A stretch of DNA of 13,502 nucleotides. It comes from Paludibacteraceae bacterium (GTDB lineage: Bacteria; Bacteroidota; Bacteroidia; Bacteroidales; Paludibacteraceae). The notes under the pieces are model-generated. The model saw only the letters and a list, made by a program, of their open reading frames with translations, was not told the origin of the DNA and searched no databases. The stretch covers positions 1 to 13,502 of the forward strand of contig CANFFA010000021.1 of assembly GCA_947445425.1 (NCBI GenBank), read 5' to 3'. The number at the start of each line of letters is the position of its first letter. The stretch's first letter is position 1. The translations under genes were made by a program, and so were the position numbers. Shown one piece after another: positions 1 through 8,328 of the stretch.

Positions 1-35
1 AAAACAGCGACTAGTATGCAACAATTTACTGCGAA

Positions 36-2873
36 TTATTTTTTTAGAATCAGTTGAATAGCATCCATTCTCAGTCTTGCATTTTGAATAAGTGTGGTCA
101 AGGTTAATTGCTCCGAAAGGGCAGTCTGAATCTCTTCAGCTCTGATGTTTTTATTTTTTTTCTGTAGTGTTTTTAGTCTTTCGATTTCATGATTCAGGGT
201 AAGGTTCATGCGTTGCAGTCCCTTCTCAATTTCTTTTGCAGATCGTTTTTCGGCTATCTTCTTTGCTGCGTTGATCATATTGGGTAGCATCGTTTCCACC
301 AAAGTATCGTTGTCTAGTAATGGTTCTATTGAACCTGGAATCAAGTTTTTATTGAGTAATTCTACCGAATACTCCTCCGTTTGCTCTTTTCCTGAATGAT
401 CTACTACTATTCTTAAGGGTGTATTGGGAAGAAATCGATCAACATAAATCGTCTGATCACTTTTTGTTTCCAAAACAAAAAGAAACTCCATCAAAAGACC
501 TGGACTGCCGGCTCCTCTCAGTACGCCAAAACTAGCACTTCCTGTTCCTGAACTTAATACCATATCTATTGCACCTGTTGTCATGGGGTGATCCCAACTT
601 AAGAAGCTCATGTCCTCACGACTCAAGGCTCGTTTTCTATCAAATGTAACACAGATCCCTTGGGGCGGAATAGATGGAAATACTTCTGTAAGTTCAGAAG
701 CTGGTTGTAAAAAATAGCTTCTGTGTGCCAAGTCCTCCATTTCTACATCAAAATGGTTGAGGACTTTCGTAAAATAATGTTCTAACTGTCTATCATTGTC
801 TTCAACTTGAATTTGTGACACCAGTGCTTGTGCTTTTAAGGGGCGAAAAGAATTCATTTCAAGTAAGCTATCGCGTCCTTCAGCAAGTTTTATCCGAAGT
901 TCTTTTCGATAAAGTGATGTTTCGTGAATCAATGCTTGCAGCTCGGTCAAACGTTCTGATGTAGCATTGGACTTACAGATAGAGAGCAGTCTATCGCTAA
1001 AGCGTTTAGAAATCTCATTTCCGCCCTCTAAGTTTTCTTCAAAAGCATTCAGCCCCTCATGAAACCACCTCATCAGCAGATATTGGGGAGTATTGACCAA
1101 ATAGGGGAGGTAAATATTTATTTCTTCTGTTTGACCTATCCTATCCAAACGACCTATTCTCTGTTCTAACAACTCAGGATGAAGGGGTAGGTCGAATAAG
1201 ATCAAGTGATGTGCAAATTGAAAGTTACGTCCTTCACTCCCAATTTCAGAACAGAGGAGAATTTGAGCTCCATCTTTTTCAGCAAACCAAGCTGCATTTT
1301 TATCTCTTTGTACTATGGTTAAATCCTCATGAAATATAGCAACTTTTACATTTCCAAATCTCGAAAGTACTGCTTCTAGTGCCAATACTTTTGCCTTACT
1401 CTTGCAAATGAGCAGTAATTTTGCCTTAAACAATTTCCGTATTGTATCAAACAGCCATTCAACGCGAGGATCTTCTTCAAACCAATACCTTAAAGGAATA
1501 GAAGCATCCATCGGATAGAAATCTTGTTCAAACTCACTGGTCAATCTATCCTCCCAAAGCTGCGCATCTTCTGTTTGTTTTATGGGAATTAGAAATGCCT
1601 TACGTTTTGGGAATCCACTCATGGCCGCACGGGTATTACGGAATAAAACACGACCAGGGCCATATTGATCCAGCAAATCTTCAATCAATTCTTCTTTCGC
1701 TAGATCTCCTCCCAACTGAAGGGATGCAATTCGTTCCTTTGAAAAAAGTGAGATTAATAGTTCAGTCTCCTTGGCTTTCAATTTTTTTCCCAAATAGAGT
1801 TGCTCTACAATCCTGGCTATCTTTTGGGTAAAGTTTTCTACATCAGAAGATTCATTGATAAAATCCTCATAATTGGCATAACGTACGGGATCCAATAAAC
1901 GAAGTCGTGCAAAATGACTTTCCACTCCCAATTGTTCTGGTGTTGCAGTGAGGAGTAGTAATCCTTTGGCCACCTTGCTCAAAGCCTCCACCACTGCATA
2001 AGCGGAACTCACTTTATCAACCGACCATTCCAAATGATGCGCCTCATCCACAACTAGCATATCCCAACTTGAGCTTAATGCTTGCTCCGCACGCTTGGGA
2101 GATGCTGCCAAAAATTCAGTACTGCACAAAATAAGTTGATTGTCCAGAAAAGGGTTTCCATCGGGTGCATTTCCATCTAAGGAAGCACATCTATCTTCAT
2201 CAAAAATATTAAACCATAAGTTAAATCGACGCAATACTTCTACAAACCATTGGTGTACCAAGGACTCTGGAACAAGAATGAGCACCCTTGAAATTCGCCC
2301 ACTCAACAACAAACGATGTAGGATTAAACATGCCTCTATGGTCTTTCCAAGACCCACCTGATCGGAAAGTAATACACGGGGAGCATAACGTGAACTCACT
2401 TCGTGTGCAATATAGAGTTGGTGAGGAATCAGGTCTATCCTTCCTCCCACCATACCTTTAACTTCTGACAATCTCCGCTTATAATCATGTTCTAAGGTCT
2501 CTCTACGAAGAGAAAAGCTTTGTGGTGTCTCAACATCTCCCATCAAAAGCCTATCGTCGACTCCATGGGCTTCTGTGACATTGCCTAATTCTTTTTCAGA
2601 TATTTGTCTGTCGACTCCATAATACATATAAAGTTCACCCGCTTGCGAAACCCGCTTGATGAGCATTTTTTGGTTATTTGTATCTACTATCTCATCTCCT
2701 GCTTTAAAAACAACTCGACGTAAGGGTGCACTTTCCATTGCATAGAGTCTCATTTCATTACAAGCTGGAAAATTGAGTCGAACTTTTCCTTTGGTGGTTT
2801 CAGTCACAACGCCAACCCCTAGTTCTGGCTCTCCTTGGCTGGTATATCTTTGATGAAGGAAAAAGTCTTCCAT
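36..2873 (-). CDS. rapA: RapA-like RNA polymerase-associated SWI2/SNF2 ATPase
   Basis: RapA binds core RNA polymerase and uses ATP to recycle it after transcription. This 945-residue protein is colinear with the 968-residue E. coli protein as I remember it. The N-terminal ~110 residues match the RapA Tudor-like region (EPELGVGVV, RLYAMESAPLRRVVF). The ATPase core follows: Walker A DQVGLGKT at 171-178, DEAH at 276-279, TATPEQLG at 309-316, GSEGRNFQ at 545-552 and the arginine-finger motif QRIGRLDRIGQ at 571-581. The remaining ~300 residues match the RapA C-terminal domains (DRFLPNTP, and a coiled-coil-like end with NIRAEEIQ). The ATG at 2873 gives the expected RapA N-terminus. One oddity is Gln172, where E. 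coli RapA and most SNF2 proteins have Glu. It lies 36 bases after the DUF4256 gene and may end that operon; no terminator is visible in the 35 bases beyond it. The family call is secure; activity in this organism is inferred. Confidence 0.93.
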   Translation of the reverse strand: MEDFFLHQRYTSQGEPELGVGVVTETTKGKVRLNFPACNEMRLYAMESAPLRRVVFKAGDEIVDTNNQKMLIKRVSQAGELYMYYGVDRQISEKELGNVTEAHGVDDRLLMGDVETPQSFSLRRETLEHDYKRRLSEVKGMVGGRIDLIPHQLYIAHEVSSRYAPRVLLSDQVGLGKTIEACLILHRLLLSGRISRVLILVPESLVHQWFVEVLRRFNLWFNIFDEDRCASLDGNAPDGNPFLDNQLILCSTEFLAASPKRAEQALSSSWDMLVVDEAHHLEWSVDKVSSAYAVVEALSKVAKGLLLLTATPEQLGVESHFARLRLLDPVRYANYEDFINESSDVENFTQKIARIVEQLYLGKKLKAKETELLISLFSKERIASLQLGGDLAKEELIEDLLDQYGPGRVLFRNTRAAMSGFPKRKAFLIPIKQTEDAQLWEDRLTSEFEQDFYPMDASIPLRYWFEEDPRVEWLFDTIRKLFKAKLLLICKSKAKVLALEAVLSRFGNVKVAIFHEDLTIVQRDKNAAWFAEKDGAQILLCSEIGSEGRNFQFAHHLILFDLPLHPELLEQRIGRLDRIGQTEEINIYLPYLVNTPQYLLMRWFHEGLNAFEENLEGGNEISKRFSDRLLSICKSNATSERLTELQALIHETSLYRKELRIKLAEGRDSLLEMNSFRPLKAQALVSQIQVEDNDRQLEHYFTKVLNHFDVEMEDLAHRSYFLQPASELTEVFPSIPPQGICVTFDRKRALSREDMSFLSWDHPMTTGAIDMVLSSGTGSASFGVLRGAGSPGLLMEFLFVLETKSDQTIYVDRFLPNTPLRIVVDHSGKEQTEEYSVELLNKNLIPGSIEPLLDNDTLVETMLPNMINAAKKIAEKRSAKEIEKGLQRMNLTLNHEIERLKTLQKKNKNIRAEEIQTALSEQLTLTTLIQNARLRMDAIQLILKK

Positions 2874-2909
2874 GGAATCTATGTATTGTTATTTATTGGC
2901 AAATTTAAG

Positions 2910-3467
2910 TTATACGTTCAGCTTTCCACGAAAACCCCGTGCTGCATAGTAAGATTCAGCACCATTGTGATAAAGGAAAACATGATCGTAGCGCCGATCA
3001 CAAAAAACAGCACCACCCAATTGCCGAATCGAATCAGGAGTTTGCACCCAACTAGAGGATTTGCTATCAAAAACCCCATATTGTTGCATAAAGCGATATT
3101 CAGTTTCTGAAAGTACTTCTATACCCATTTCAGCAGCCACATCTAAAACAGTAGAAATTGGTTTAAACTCCTTTCTTGACTCTAAAGCAGCACGATCATA
3201 ACACAAACTCCTGCGTCCTTTTGGACTCTCGGCAGAGCAATCAAAGAATACATATTCATTGGTAGCGGCATCGTAGTAAAGGACATCAGGTTCTCCTCCA
3301 GTTAGTTCCATTTCATTGAGCGACCACAATTTAACTCTATTCTGAAGAAGTTTTGCTTCAACAGCAGCCCATTCCAGGGAAACATGGCGTTTTTTATTTT
3401 TCTCAAAACGGACGCTTAATGTATTGAGAAGTGCCTTCAGTTGGTCATTTGATAATTCCTTTTCCAT
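2910..3467 (-). CDS. DUF4256 family protein
   Basis: This is a 185-residue soluble protein with no signal peptide or membrane segment. I recognise the DUF4256 family by its conserved blocks: GGEPDV at 57-62, FFDCSAESPKGRRSLCYD around 74-91, and the C-terminal FLYHNGAESYYAARGFRG at 164-181. The length is usual for the family and the gene looks intact. The biochemical function is unknown; the many conserved charged and aromatic residues suggest an enzyme or binding fold, but no catalytic set can be named. It starts 15 bases after the methyltransferase stop and ends 36 bases before rapA, so cotranscription with both is likely. The ATG at 3467 is the only good start, since it directly precedes the family's N-terminal helix. 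Confidence 0.85.
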   Translation of the reverse strand: MEKELSNDQLKALLNTLSVRFEKNKKRHVSLEWAAVEAKLLQNRVKLWSLNEMELTGGEPDVLYYDAATNEYVFFDCSAESPKGRRSLCYDRAALESRKEFKPISTVLDVAAEMGIEVLSETEYRFMQQYGVFDSKSSSWVQTPDSIRQLGGAVFCDRRYDHVFLYHNGAESYYAARGFRGKLNV

Positions 3468-3482
3468 TTTCCAAACTATAAT

Positions 3483-4106
3483 TTAAAGCTTCCGTCCCAC
3501 AAATCGAATCACAGAACCAGTACCATTGTGAAACAATCCTTCGCTTAATTCTATCTCTTTTTCCACCAATTCCAAGACTTCATAATTACTAAAATCGGAT
3601 TGTATTTCTTCAATCGAAAATAAACTATCAAGGTCTCTGGGGCCACCCACTTTTTCATTTTTAGTGACATACTCTAAGTGCTTTTTACTAAAGGCTTCGA
3701 AAATAATGATTCCTCCCTTTCGCAACAACTTGTCCAAGTCCTTGTGAAGTTTTGATTTGATGGCAGCTGGAAAATGCGCATATATTAATGCTAGGGCATC
3801 AAATTGTTCGGACTTAAAATCCAAATTTTGCAATTCACCCACTTGATAGTCAATATTTACTTTTTTTGCTTCTGCTAATCGCAATGCTTTTCTTTGACCT
3901 TCGCGGCTGATGTCAAAAGCTGAAACTTTCCAAGCAAGCGTTGCGGCGTAAACGGAATTTCTACCTTCTCCATCGGCAGGAAAAAGGATGTTTCCAACAA
4001 TTAGCTTTGTCAATTGTGCTTTTAAGTATTCATTTGGTGCTTCACCATAAGCAAAGGCTTCGCTACGATAGCGTTCGTCCCATCTTGCTGTCCATGTATC
4101 GTTCAT
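3483..4106 (-). CDS. class I SAM-dependent methyltransferase (TehB/TPMT-like small-molecule type)
   Basis: This is a 207-residue cytoplasmic methyltransferase of the Rossmann class I fold. The N-terminus [20 protein letters not shown] is characteristic of a TehB/thiopurine-methyltransferase-like group. Motif I is [13 protein letters not shown] at about 43-55 (SAM-binding glycine loop). The acidic residue after strand 2 is Asp65 (AFDIS), a [10 protein letters not shown] motif lies near 96-105, and the post-I strand [10 protein letters not shown] is at 131-140. The C-terminal [17 protein letters not shown] is also typical of this subgroup. There is no DNA-methyltransferase DPPY/NPPF motif, so a small-molecule or metabolite substrate is more likely; the actual substrate is unknown. 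It begins 59 bases after the YdeI-like gene and ends 15 bases before the DUF4256 gene. Confidence 0.87.
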   Translation of the reverse strand: MNDTWTARWDERYRSEAFAYGEAPNEYLKAQLTKLIVGNILFPADGEGRNSVYAATLAWKVSAFDISREGQRKALRLAEAKKVNIDYQVGELQNLDFKSEQFDALALIYAHFPAAIKSKLHKDLDKLLRKGGIIIFEAFSKKHLEYVTKNEKVGGPRDLDSLFSIEEIQSDFSNYEVLELVEKEIELSEGLFHNGTGSVIRFVGRKL

Positions 4107-4165
4107 AAAATTTTATTTTTTTGTATGATTGTTGTTTTATGTAATATAAATAATCTTTCAGTCTT

Positions 4166-4630
4166 TCAGAAACTTAATTGATTTAGTATTTTGGCAATTC
4201 TTTCGACTTTGGCATCATCTGTTTTTGCAGAAAAAATCCAATCTGTGTATTCTTTTTGTTTTGCGTCCGTTTGCTTCATAAAATTTTCATAGGCATTCGG
4301 GTCATCTTTTAAACAGTCTAAAAAATCGGATGGAATTACGGCTGGAGCAATGTCTGCATAGATGACGAGATGTACCCAATCACCTGCTTGTTTTCCTATC
4401 TGTTTTCTAATCTCGGACTTTACGGGTAAAAAAAGACTTCCATTTCCCATCGGCATCAATTTGTAATCGATGAGTTCATAGTTATCGATACTTCCTTTCA
4501 CTTTCAACCATCCAAATGAATTGCTTTTAGAGTTCTGTATTTCGGGGATTTGTGCATACGTCCATCCTCCTTTGCCAGGAAACTTTTCTAATTGAAATAG
4601 TTTATCTACTAATGGTTTTTCTGAGTCCAT
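4166..4630 (-). CDS. DUF1905 / YdeI-OmdA-like protein
   Basis: This is a 154-residue cytoplasmic protein with two recognisable parts. Residues about 10-92 match DUF1905, a small beta-barrel-like domain (GWTYAQIP at 22-29, GSLFLPVKSEIRKQIGKQAGD at 64-84). Residues about 98-154 match the YdeI/OmdA 'bacteriocin-protection' tail, with VIPSDFLDCLKDDPNAYENF followed by the helical EYTDWIFSAKTDDAKVERIAKIL. The combination and length are usual for the family. Family members have been linked to resistance or stress phenotypes, but the mechanism is not established, so the name should be read as homology only. The gene is intact. It follows the RAYT relic, has no visible promoter of the TAnnTTTG type, and precedes the methyltransferase gene on the same strand. 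An 8-base tandem duplication (TCTTTCAG, 4154-4169) lies across its stop codon. Confidence 0.85.
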   Translation of the reverse strand: MDSEKPLVDKLFQLEKFPGKGGWTYAQIPEIQNSKSNSFGWLKVKGSIDNYELIDYKLMPMGNGSLFLPVKSEIRKQIGKQAGDWVHLVIYADIAPAVIPSDFLDCLKDDPNAYENFMKQTDAKQKEYTDWIFSAKTDDAKVERIAKILNQLSF

Positions 4631-4681
4631 ATTTTTACATCAATGGTTTTTTGTAGTTTTTATTAGAGTGACTCGCAAGCT

Positions 4682-4694
4682 GAGAATAATTCTC
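4682..4694. repeat. 13-bp palindrome upstream of the DUF1905 gene
   Basis: GAGAAT and ATTCTC flank a single central base. A one-base centre cannot form an RNA loop, so any role would be as a protein-binding dyad. It lies about 50 bases upstream of the DUF1905 start. In AT-rich DNA such a short dyad can arise by chance. Confidence 0.25.
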
Positions 4695-4713
4695 TAAAAA
4701 ATCAAGATTCTTA

Positions 4714-4926
4714 TTATTTGGAATAGGGGCGACCACAAGGGTACGCCCCGACGGGAGATATATCAAAATTTGACTGTATTATTTTACCAAACATTGATGC
4801 TCTATTTTGACAACAGATTGTAATAAAATACAATCCTTGTTGTGAATAATCATATCCTTTCAATCGAATGGATCGTCTATGGTGTATTTGTGGGTTATAG
4901 GTCATTGACAAAGATAAACATTTCAT
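4714..4926 (-). pseudogene. truncated REP-associated tyrosine transposase (RAYT, Y1_Tnp family) N-terminus
   Basis: RAYTs are HUH single-strand transposases that mobilise REP palindromes. This 70-codon frame carries the typical RAYT N-terminal block: HHRRSIRLKGYDYSQQGLYF followed by ITICCQNRASMFGKI (residues about 15-49). Intact relatives are around 150-200 residues and carry an HxH metal-binding motif and a catalytic tyrosine downstream. Neither is present here. After residue 49 the frame runs into a REP-like hairpin that translates as VGAYPCGRP, then stops at 4714-4716. No transposase C-terminus follows in any minus-strand frame before the next gene. The ATG at 4926 gives residues MKCLSLSMTYNPQ; the internal Met at residue 8 (MTYNPQIHHRRS) fits the family start better. 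I read it as a dead relic, not a functional short protein. Confidence 0.78.
4726..4749. repeat. REP-like palindrome inside the RAYT relic
   Basis: GGGGCG at 4726-4731 pairs with CGCCCC at 4744-4749. The stem continues ACC (4732-4734) with GGT (4740-4742), leaving a bulged A at 4743 and a five-base loop ACAAG. The GC-rich hairpin stands out sharply from AT-rich surroundings. On the minus strand it encodes VGAYPCGRP in the RAYT frame. From memory, GGGGCG...CGCCCC hairpins encoding similar peptides occur near and within RAYT genes of many bacteria, which supports a REP identity. Confidence 0.7.
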
Positions 4927-4957
4927 TTAAAGTATTCGAACTAATTATTGACCAATG

Positions 4958-4990
4958 AAAAAGGCTGACAGTTATACTGCCAGCCTTTTT
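4958..4990 (-). terminator. intrinsic terminator of the ppk1-ppx operon
   Basis: AAAAAGGCTG at 4958-4967 pairs perfectly with CAGCCTTTTT at 4981-4990. After an A/C mismatch the stem continues CAG (4969-4971) with CTG (4977-4979) around a TTATA loop. Because A and T tracts flank both sides it can work in both directions. It lies 19 bases beyond the ppx stop codon on the minus strand and separates that operon from the RAYT relic. Confidence 0.88.
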
Positions 4991-5009
4991 CTTTAATGGT
5001 GAATGAATT

Positions 5010-5927
5010 TTAAGCAATAAAATTCTCAGTGAAATTATTCTTTAATTTCCACTTTTCGTATAGCATGTGAATAAGACCATCGGCAAGACCTGTTCTTGGA
5101 ACAATAAAGCTTCGGGCACCAATGCGCTTAGCTACTTCTATGTATAATCCTGCTGCATGGGTAATAACATCAGCACGATCGGGTTTCAAATTGTATTGCG
5201 TAATCAACTCATCTACCGTATGCAGTTTCAACAATTCATAAACACTTTCCAATTTAGTGAGTGAAAGCTTGTTATTTTTATGTACTTGACCTAAGGCATA
5301 GAGTTTGATGATGTTTCCACCAGAACCAATGATGTCAAATATCTTGTACTGCTCTTTCAGTTCAGCCAAATCGCTAAACAGATGATCGTATTCTTCTGGT
5401 TCTACCTTATCATTGAGTAAACGAACCGTTCCGATATTATAGGACTTAGACTGTATAATTTCACCATTAACAAATAGGCTTATTTCAGTACTACCGCCAC
5501 CCACATCTACAAAAGCGTAGTTAGCATCTTTGTTCAAGTTGTCCGCAAAATGATTCTCGTTGATGATACTGGCTTCTTCTTGCCCATCAATAATCTCTAT
5601 TTTTAAATCGGTTTCTTTCTTGATTTCCTTCACCAACTCTTTTCCGTTTTTAGCATCACGCATAGCAGAAGTTGCACAAGCGCGATAATCGGTGACTTCA
5701 TACACTTTCATCAAATGCTTAAAAGACTTCATCAAACGAATTAACTGCTTCGACTTTTTTTCGTCTATTCTACCCGTAATAAAAGATTCCTGACCCAAAC
5801 GCAAAGGGACACGGATCATTTGCACCTTTGTAAACAACTCATTCGGATCTTCGGGAACCACACTCATGATTAAAAGACGAACGGCATTGGAGCCAATGTC
5901 TATCGCTGCAAATCGTATACTGTTCAT
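5010..5927 (-). CDS. ppx: Ppx/GppA family phosphatase (exopolyphosphatase-like)
   Basis: Members of this ASKHA-fold family cut terminal phosphates from polyphosphate or the gamma-phosphate-like group of pppGpp. Visible signatures are the phosphate-1 loop AIDIGSNAVRLLI (8-20), the YRACATSAMRDAKN segment (81-94), the catalytic glutamates in IIDGQEEAS (Glu117/118), the phosphate-2 loop FVDVGGGSTEISLF (139-152), DIIGSGGNIIKLY (198-210), and PDRADVI (249-255). At 305 residues it consists of the two-domain core only and lacks the HD-like C-terminal part that makes E. coli PPX about 510 residues. Short forms of this kind are common. It starts 20 bases after the ppk1 stop on the same strand, so the two are almost surely one operon, which favours a polyphosphate role. 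Sequence alone cannot separate exopolyphosphatase from pppGpp phosphatase activity. Confidence 0.93.
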   Translation of the reverse strand: MNSIRFAAIDIGSNAVRLLIMSVVPEDPNELFTKVQMIRVPLRLGQESFITGRIDEKKSKQLIRLMKSFKHLMKVYEVTDYRACATSAMRDAKNGKELVKEIKKETDLKIEIIDGQEEASIINENHFADNLNKDANYAFVDVGGGSTEISLFVNGEIIQSKSYNIGTVRLLNDKVEPEEYDHLFSDLAELKEQYKIFDIIGSGGNIIKLYALGQVHKNNKLSLTKLESVYELLKLHTVDELITQYNLKPDRADVITHAAGLYIEVAKRIGARSFIVPRTGLADGLIHMLYEKWKLKNNFTENFIA

Positions 5928-5947
5928 AAATATTTATTTAAAGAGAT

Positions 5948-8053
5948 TTATATTTTTAATTTTGTAACTATCTGTGGAGAGTATGATTCATAACTATTTT
6001 TATAGAAATGATATAGTTCCTTTTGAGAATGAAATGGGGCAATCAATTCATCCTCTTGATTTAATTCATTTTTTCCTGAACCATCGACTACACGGGCTTT
6101 CATGTTGTCCTTGAGCCCATATTCAATAATTCTTTTCAGCTGTTGTTGAATCTCTGGATCATGTATAGGAGCATAAACTTCTATCCTCCTGTCAAAATTC
6201 CGTTCCATCCAGTCGGCAGAACCAATGTAATATTTTTCATCCCCTCCATTGGCAAAAATCATAATGCGTGAATGCTCCAGATAACGATCGATGATGCCCA
6301 CTGCTTGTATGTTTTCACTTAATTTTGGCTCCCCAGTTACCAATGCACAATTTCCCCGTACCATTAACTGAATGTTTACCCCTGCATTAGAAGCTTGATA
6401 CAGTTTTTCGATAATCTTATGATCTACGACATGATTGATTTTACAATGTATATAGGCCGGTAGTCCCTTTTTGGCATTGTCCATCTCTGTTTTAATCATG
6501 GCTTGCAAGCGCTTGCGCATAAAAATTGGGGAAACAATTAACTCTTTGAAAATTGGGTTCAAATAGGGATGCTCAAAGAAATTGAACACGGTCTCCACCT
6601 CATCCACCACACTCTTTTTTGCAGTCATCAAGGTAAAATCTGTATATACTGTGGCAGTTCCCTCATGAAAATTACCAGTTCCCACACAGGCAATATTACC
6701 ACTGCGAGAAGAAATATGTACCAACTTAGAATGGACTTTCAATCCATCAACCCCTAGAATAACCTTGATGCCCGCTTCTTCCATCTTCTTCGTCCAACTA
6801 ATATTAGACGATTCATCAAAGCGTGCCAAGAGTTCCACCACCGCAGTAACTTTCTTCCCATTCAAGGCAGCACAAATCAAGGCCTTGATGACTTTGGAGT
6901 TTTTAGCCAAACGATAGATGCTAATTTTTATCTCTTTTACATCAGGACTAATCGCAGCCTCGCGCAAGATACGAATAAAATAATCAAAACTATGGTAGGG
7001 ATAATGAAGAAATTGATCCTTTTGACGAATCAAAGTCAACAAACTCACCGCGTCATCAAATGTTGGCTTGGGTATAGGTGGCTGAGGATCAAACTTTAAA
7101 CCTGGACGCTTAATCTTCGGAAAGGACATAAAATCTTTCGAATTGTGATATCTTGCACCACTGATGTGGGCATCTTCCTTTTCAATTTTCAGCAGCTTTT
7201 CTATATATTTCAATAAATCTTTGGGCATATTTCTGTCGGTTACCAATCGAATGGGAACACCACTTTTTCTACTTTTCACACCCTTGGAAACTTTCTCAAG
7301 AACTCCTTGGTAGGTGGAATTATCAAAATCCATTTCCGCATCGCGGGTAAACTTTATACTATATGCTTCGTAATGGTCATAGTTGAGTGAAGAAAAAATG
7401 CTCGGTAAACAGTATCGAATCACATCATCCAAAAACATAACACAGGTACCTTCTCCAGTTTGAGGTAGTAAAAGGAAACGAGAAAACTCAGCACTTGGAA
7501 TTTCAATCAATGCATATTCCTTTTTCTTGGTTCTGTCCTTTTTATGTTCTGAATTGGTAATTTTAACCGCTAGATAAATACTTTTATCGTTTAATTCAGG
7601 CTCTTCCGTCATCCTTGAAACCAAAATAGGGAAAAGAGAATTCATCAATGACTCTTTATAGAAAAGAAGAACACGTTCAATTTGCTCCGCATTTAATTCC
7701 GACTCGTTCACAAAATAAATCTGCTCTTTCACCAACTCTTCTTTTAGTTGAATAAAAGTCGTCTCAAAATCACGAGAGTATTTCTCGTTCAGTTTGAGGA
7801 TCTGTTTTAAAATGTGCTTGGAATGTCCTTTGTGTAATCGCACATTATGTTCCAATTCAACAATCCTGCGCAAAGTGGCCACTCTAACCTGAAAAAACTC
7901 ATCTAGATTATTTGAATAAATACCTAGAAAAGTAAGTCTTTCGAGCAAAGGAATGTTGGGATTAGCGGCTTCGTCCAAAATCCGACGATTGAAATACATC
8001 CAACTAATATCTCTATCAACTTCCAGGTCTTTTTTCTTAATCAATTTATTCAT
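5948..8053 (-). CDS. ppk1: polyphosphate kinase 1
   Basis: PPK1 reversibly moves the gamma-phosphate of ATP onto a growing polyphosphate chain. The 701-residue length matches the family (E. coli 688). All four domains are recognisable: the N domain with ISWMYFNRRILDEA (16-29) and NNLDEFFQVRVATL (48-61); the head domain; the C1 domain with HYPYHSFDYF (350-359), KISIYRLAKNS (376-386) and the autophosphorylated histidine His441 in GLKVHSKLVHIS; then GTGNFHEGTATVYTDF (458-473); and the C2 domain with ARG-type VRGNCAL (565-571) and the second active-site histidine His593 in YLEHSRIMIF. Key residues appear intact. It is first in a two-gene operon with ppx. Start ATG 8053 gives the usual short N-terminus, and two candidate promoters lie upstream. 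Confidence in function is very high. Confidence 0.97.
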   Translation of the reverse strand: MNKLIKKKDLEVDRDISWMYFNRRILDEAANPNIPLLERLTFLGIYSNNLDEFFQVRVATLRRIVELEHNVRLHKGHSKHILKQILKLNEKYSRDFETTFIQLKEELVKEQIYFVNESELNAEQIERVLLFYKESLMNSLFPILVSRMTEEPELNDKSIYLAVKITNSEHKKDRTKKKEYALIEIPSAEFSRFLLLPQTGEGTCVMFLDDVIRYCLPSIFSSLNYDHYEAYSIKFTRDAEMDFDNSTYQGVLEKVSKGVKSRKSGVPIRLVTDRNMPKDLLKYIEKLLKIEKEDAHISGARYHNSKDFMSFPKIKRPGLKFDPQPPIPKPTFDDAVSLLTLIRQKDQFLHYPYHSFDYFIRILREAAISPDVKEIKISIYRLAKNSKVIKALICAALNGKKVTAVVELLARFDESSNISWTKKMEEAGIKVILGVDGLKVHSKLVHISSRSGNIACVGTGNFHEGTATVYTDFTLMTAKKSVVDEVETVFNFFEHPYLNPIFKELIVSPIFMRKRLQAMIKTEMDNAKKGLPAYIHCKINHVVDHKIIEKLYQASNAGVNIQLMVRGNCALVTGEPKLSENIQAVGIIDRYLEHSRIMIFANGGDEKYYIGSADWMERNFDRRIEVYAPIHDPEIQQQLKRIIEYGLKDNMKARVVDGSGKNELNQEDELIAPFHSQKELYHFYKNSYESYSPQIVTKLKI

Positions 8054-8117
8054 TATTGTTCCAAGTATTGGTAAAACTCAAATTAAATCATCAATGTGAT
8101 TTCACAGTATGTGTAGG

Positions 8118-8143
8118 CAAAATTAATACTTTCATATTACAAA
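8118..8143 (-). promoter_or_regulatory. candidate ppk1 promoter, proximal
   Basis: On the minus strand, 8125-8118 reads TAATTTTG, an exact match to the Bacteroidota -7 consensus TAnnTTTG. A TTTG lies upstream at 8143-8140, but the 14-base spacing is shorter than the usual 17-23. It would give a leader of roughly 60 bases before ppk1. The motif is weak evidence in AT-rich DNA. Confidence 0.35.
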
Positions 8144-8253
8144 AACATAACAAAAGAAAAGCATTCGTATGACAGTTAAATGCAAATAAAACAAAAACAA
8201 AGTCCACATTGTATTCTATAAATCAATATATTAAAAGTCATCAGAAAAATAAT

Positions 8254-8281
8254 CAAAACTAAAAAGATGTATTTAATACAA
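8254..8281 (-). promoter_or_regulatory. candidate ppk1 promoter, distal
   Basis: On the minus strand, 8261-8254 reads TAGTTTTG, an exact TAnnTTTG box, with TTG at 8281-8279 and a 17-base spacer. This fits the Bacteroidota TTG-N17-23-TAnnTTTG pattern better than the proximal site. It implies a leader of almost 200 bases. The rest of the 8054-8349 divergent region is AT-rich with no gene and no strong hairpin that I can see. Confidence 0.4.
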
Positions 8282-8321
8282 TCTTAACATCACTGTATTC
8301 ATCTCGAAATACGAAGGTAGT

Positions 8322-8328
8322 TATTTTG
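8322..8328 (+). promoter_or_regulatory. weak candidate -7 element for the LpxH-like gene
   Basis: TATTTTG is one base short of TAnnTTTG and lacks a good -33 partner. Its position 21 bases before the ATG at 8350 would suit a short leader. If it is real, the TTG at 8326 lies within the promoter and cannot be the start codon. Confidence 0.25.

Noticed and set aside
36..4106. SNF2 helicase plus methyltransferase as a DISARM-like or restriction defence system
   Set aside because: The helicase matches RapA from end to end, and the methyltransferase has no DNA-methylation motif and fits a small-molecule group. No nuclease or other defence gene is present.
4154..4169. Direct repeat of TCTTTCAG
   Set aside because: Only two copies across a stop codon; a simple slippage duplication explains it.
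4640..4760. A second minus-strand frame of about 44 codons through the REP and beyond (ending KNYKKPLM-stop)
   Set aside because: It has no start codon of its own, crosses the hairpin in another frame, and shows no family I recognise. It could be the tail of something displaced by the RAYT event, but evidence is too thin.
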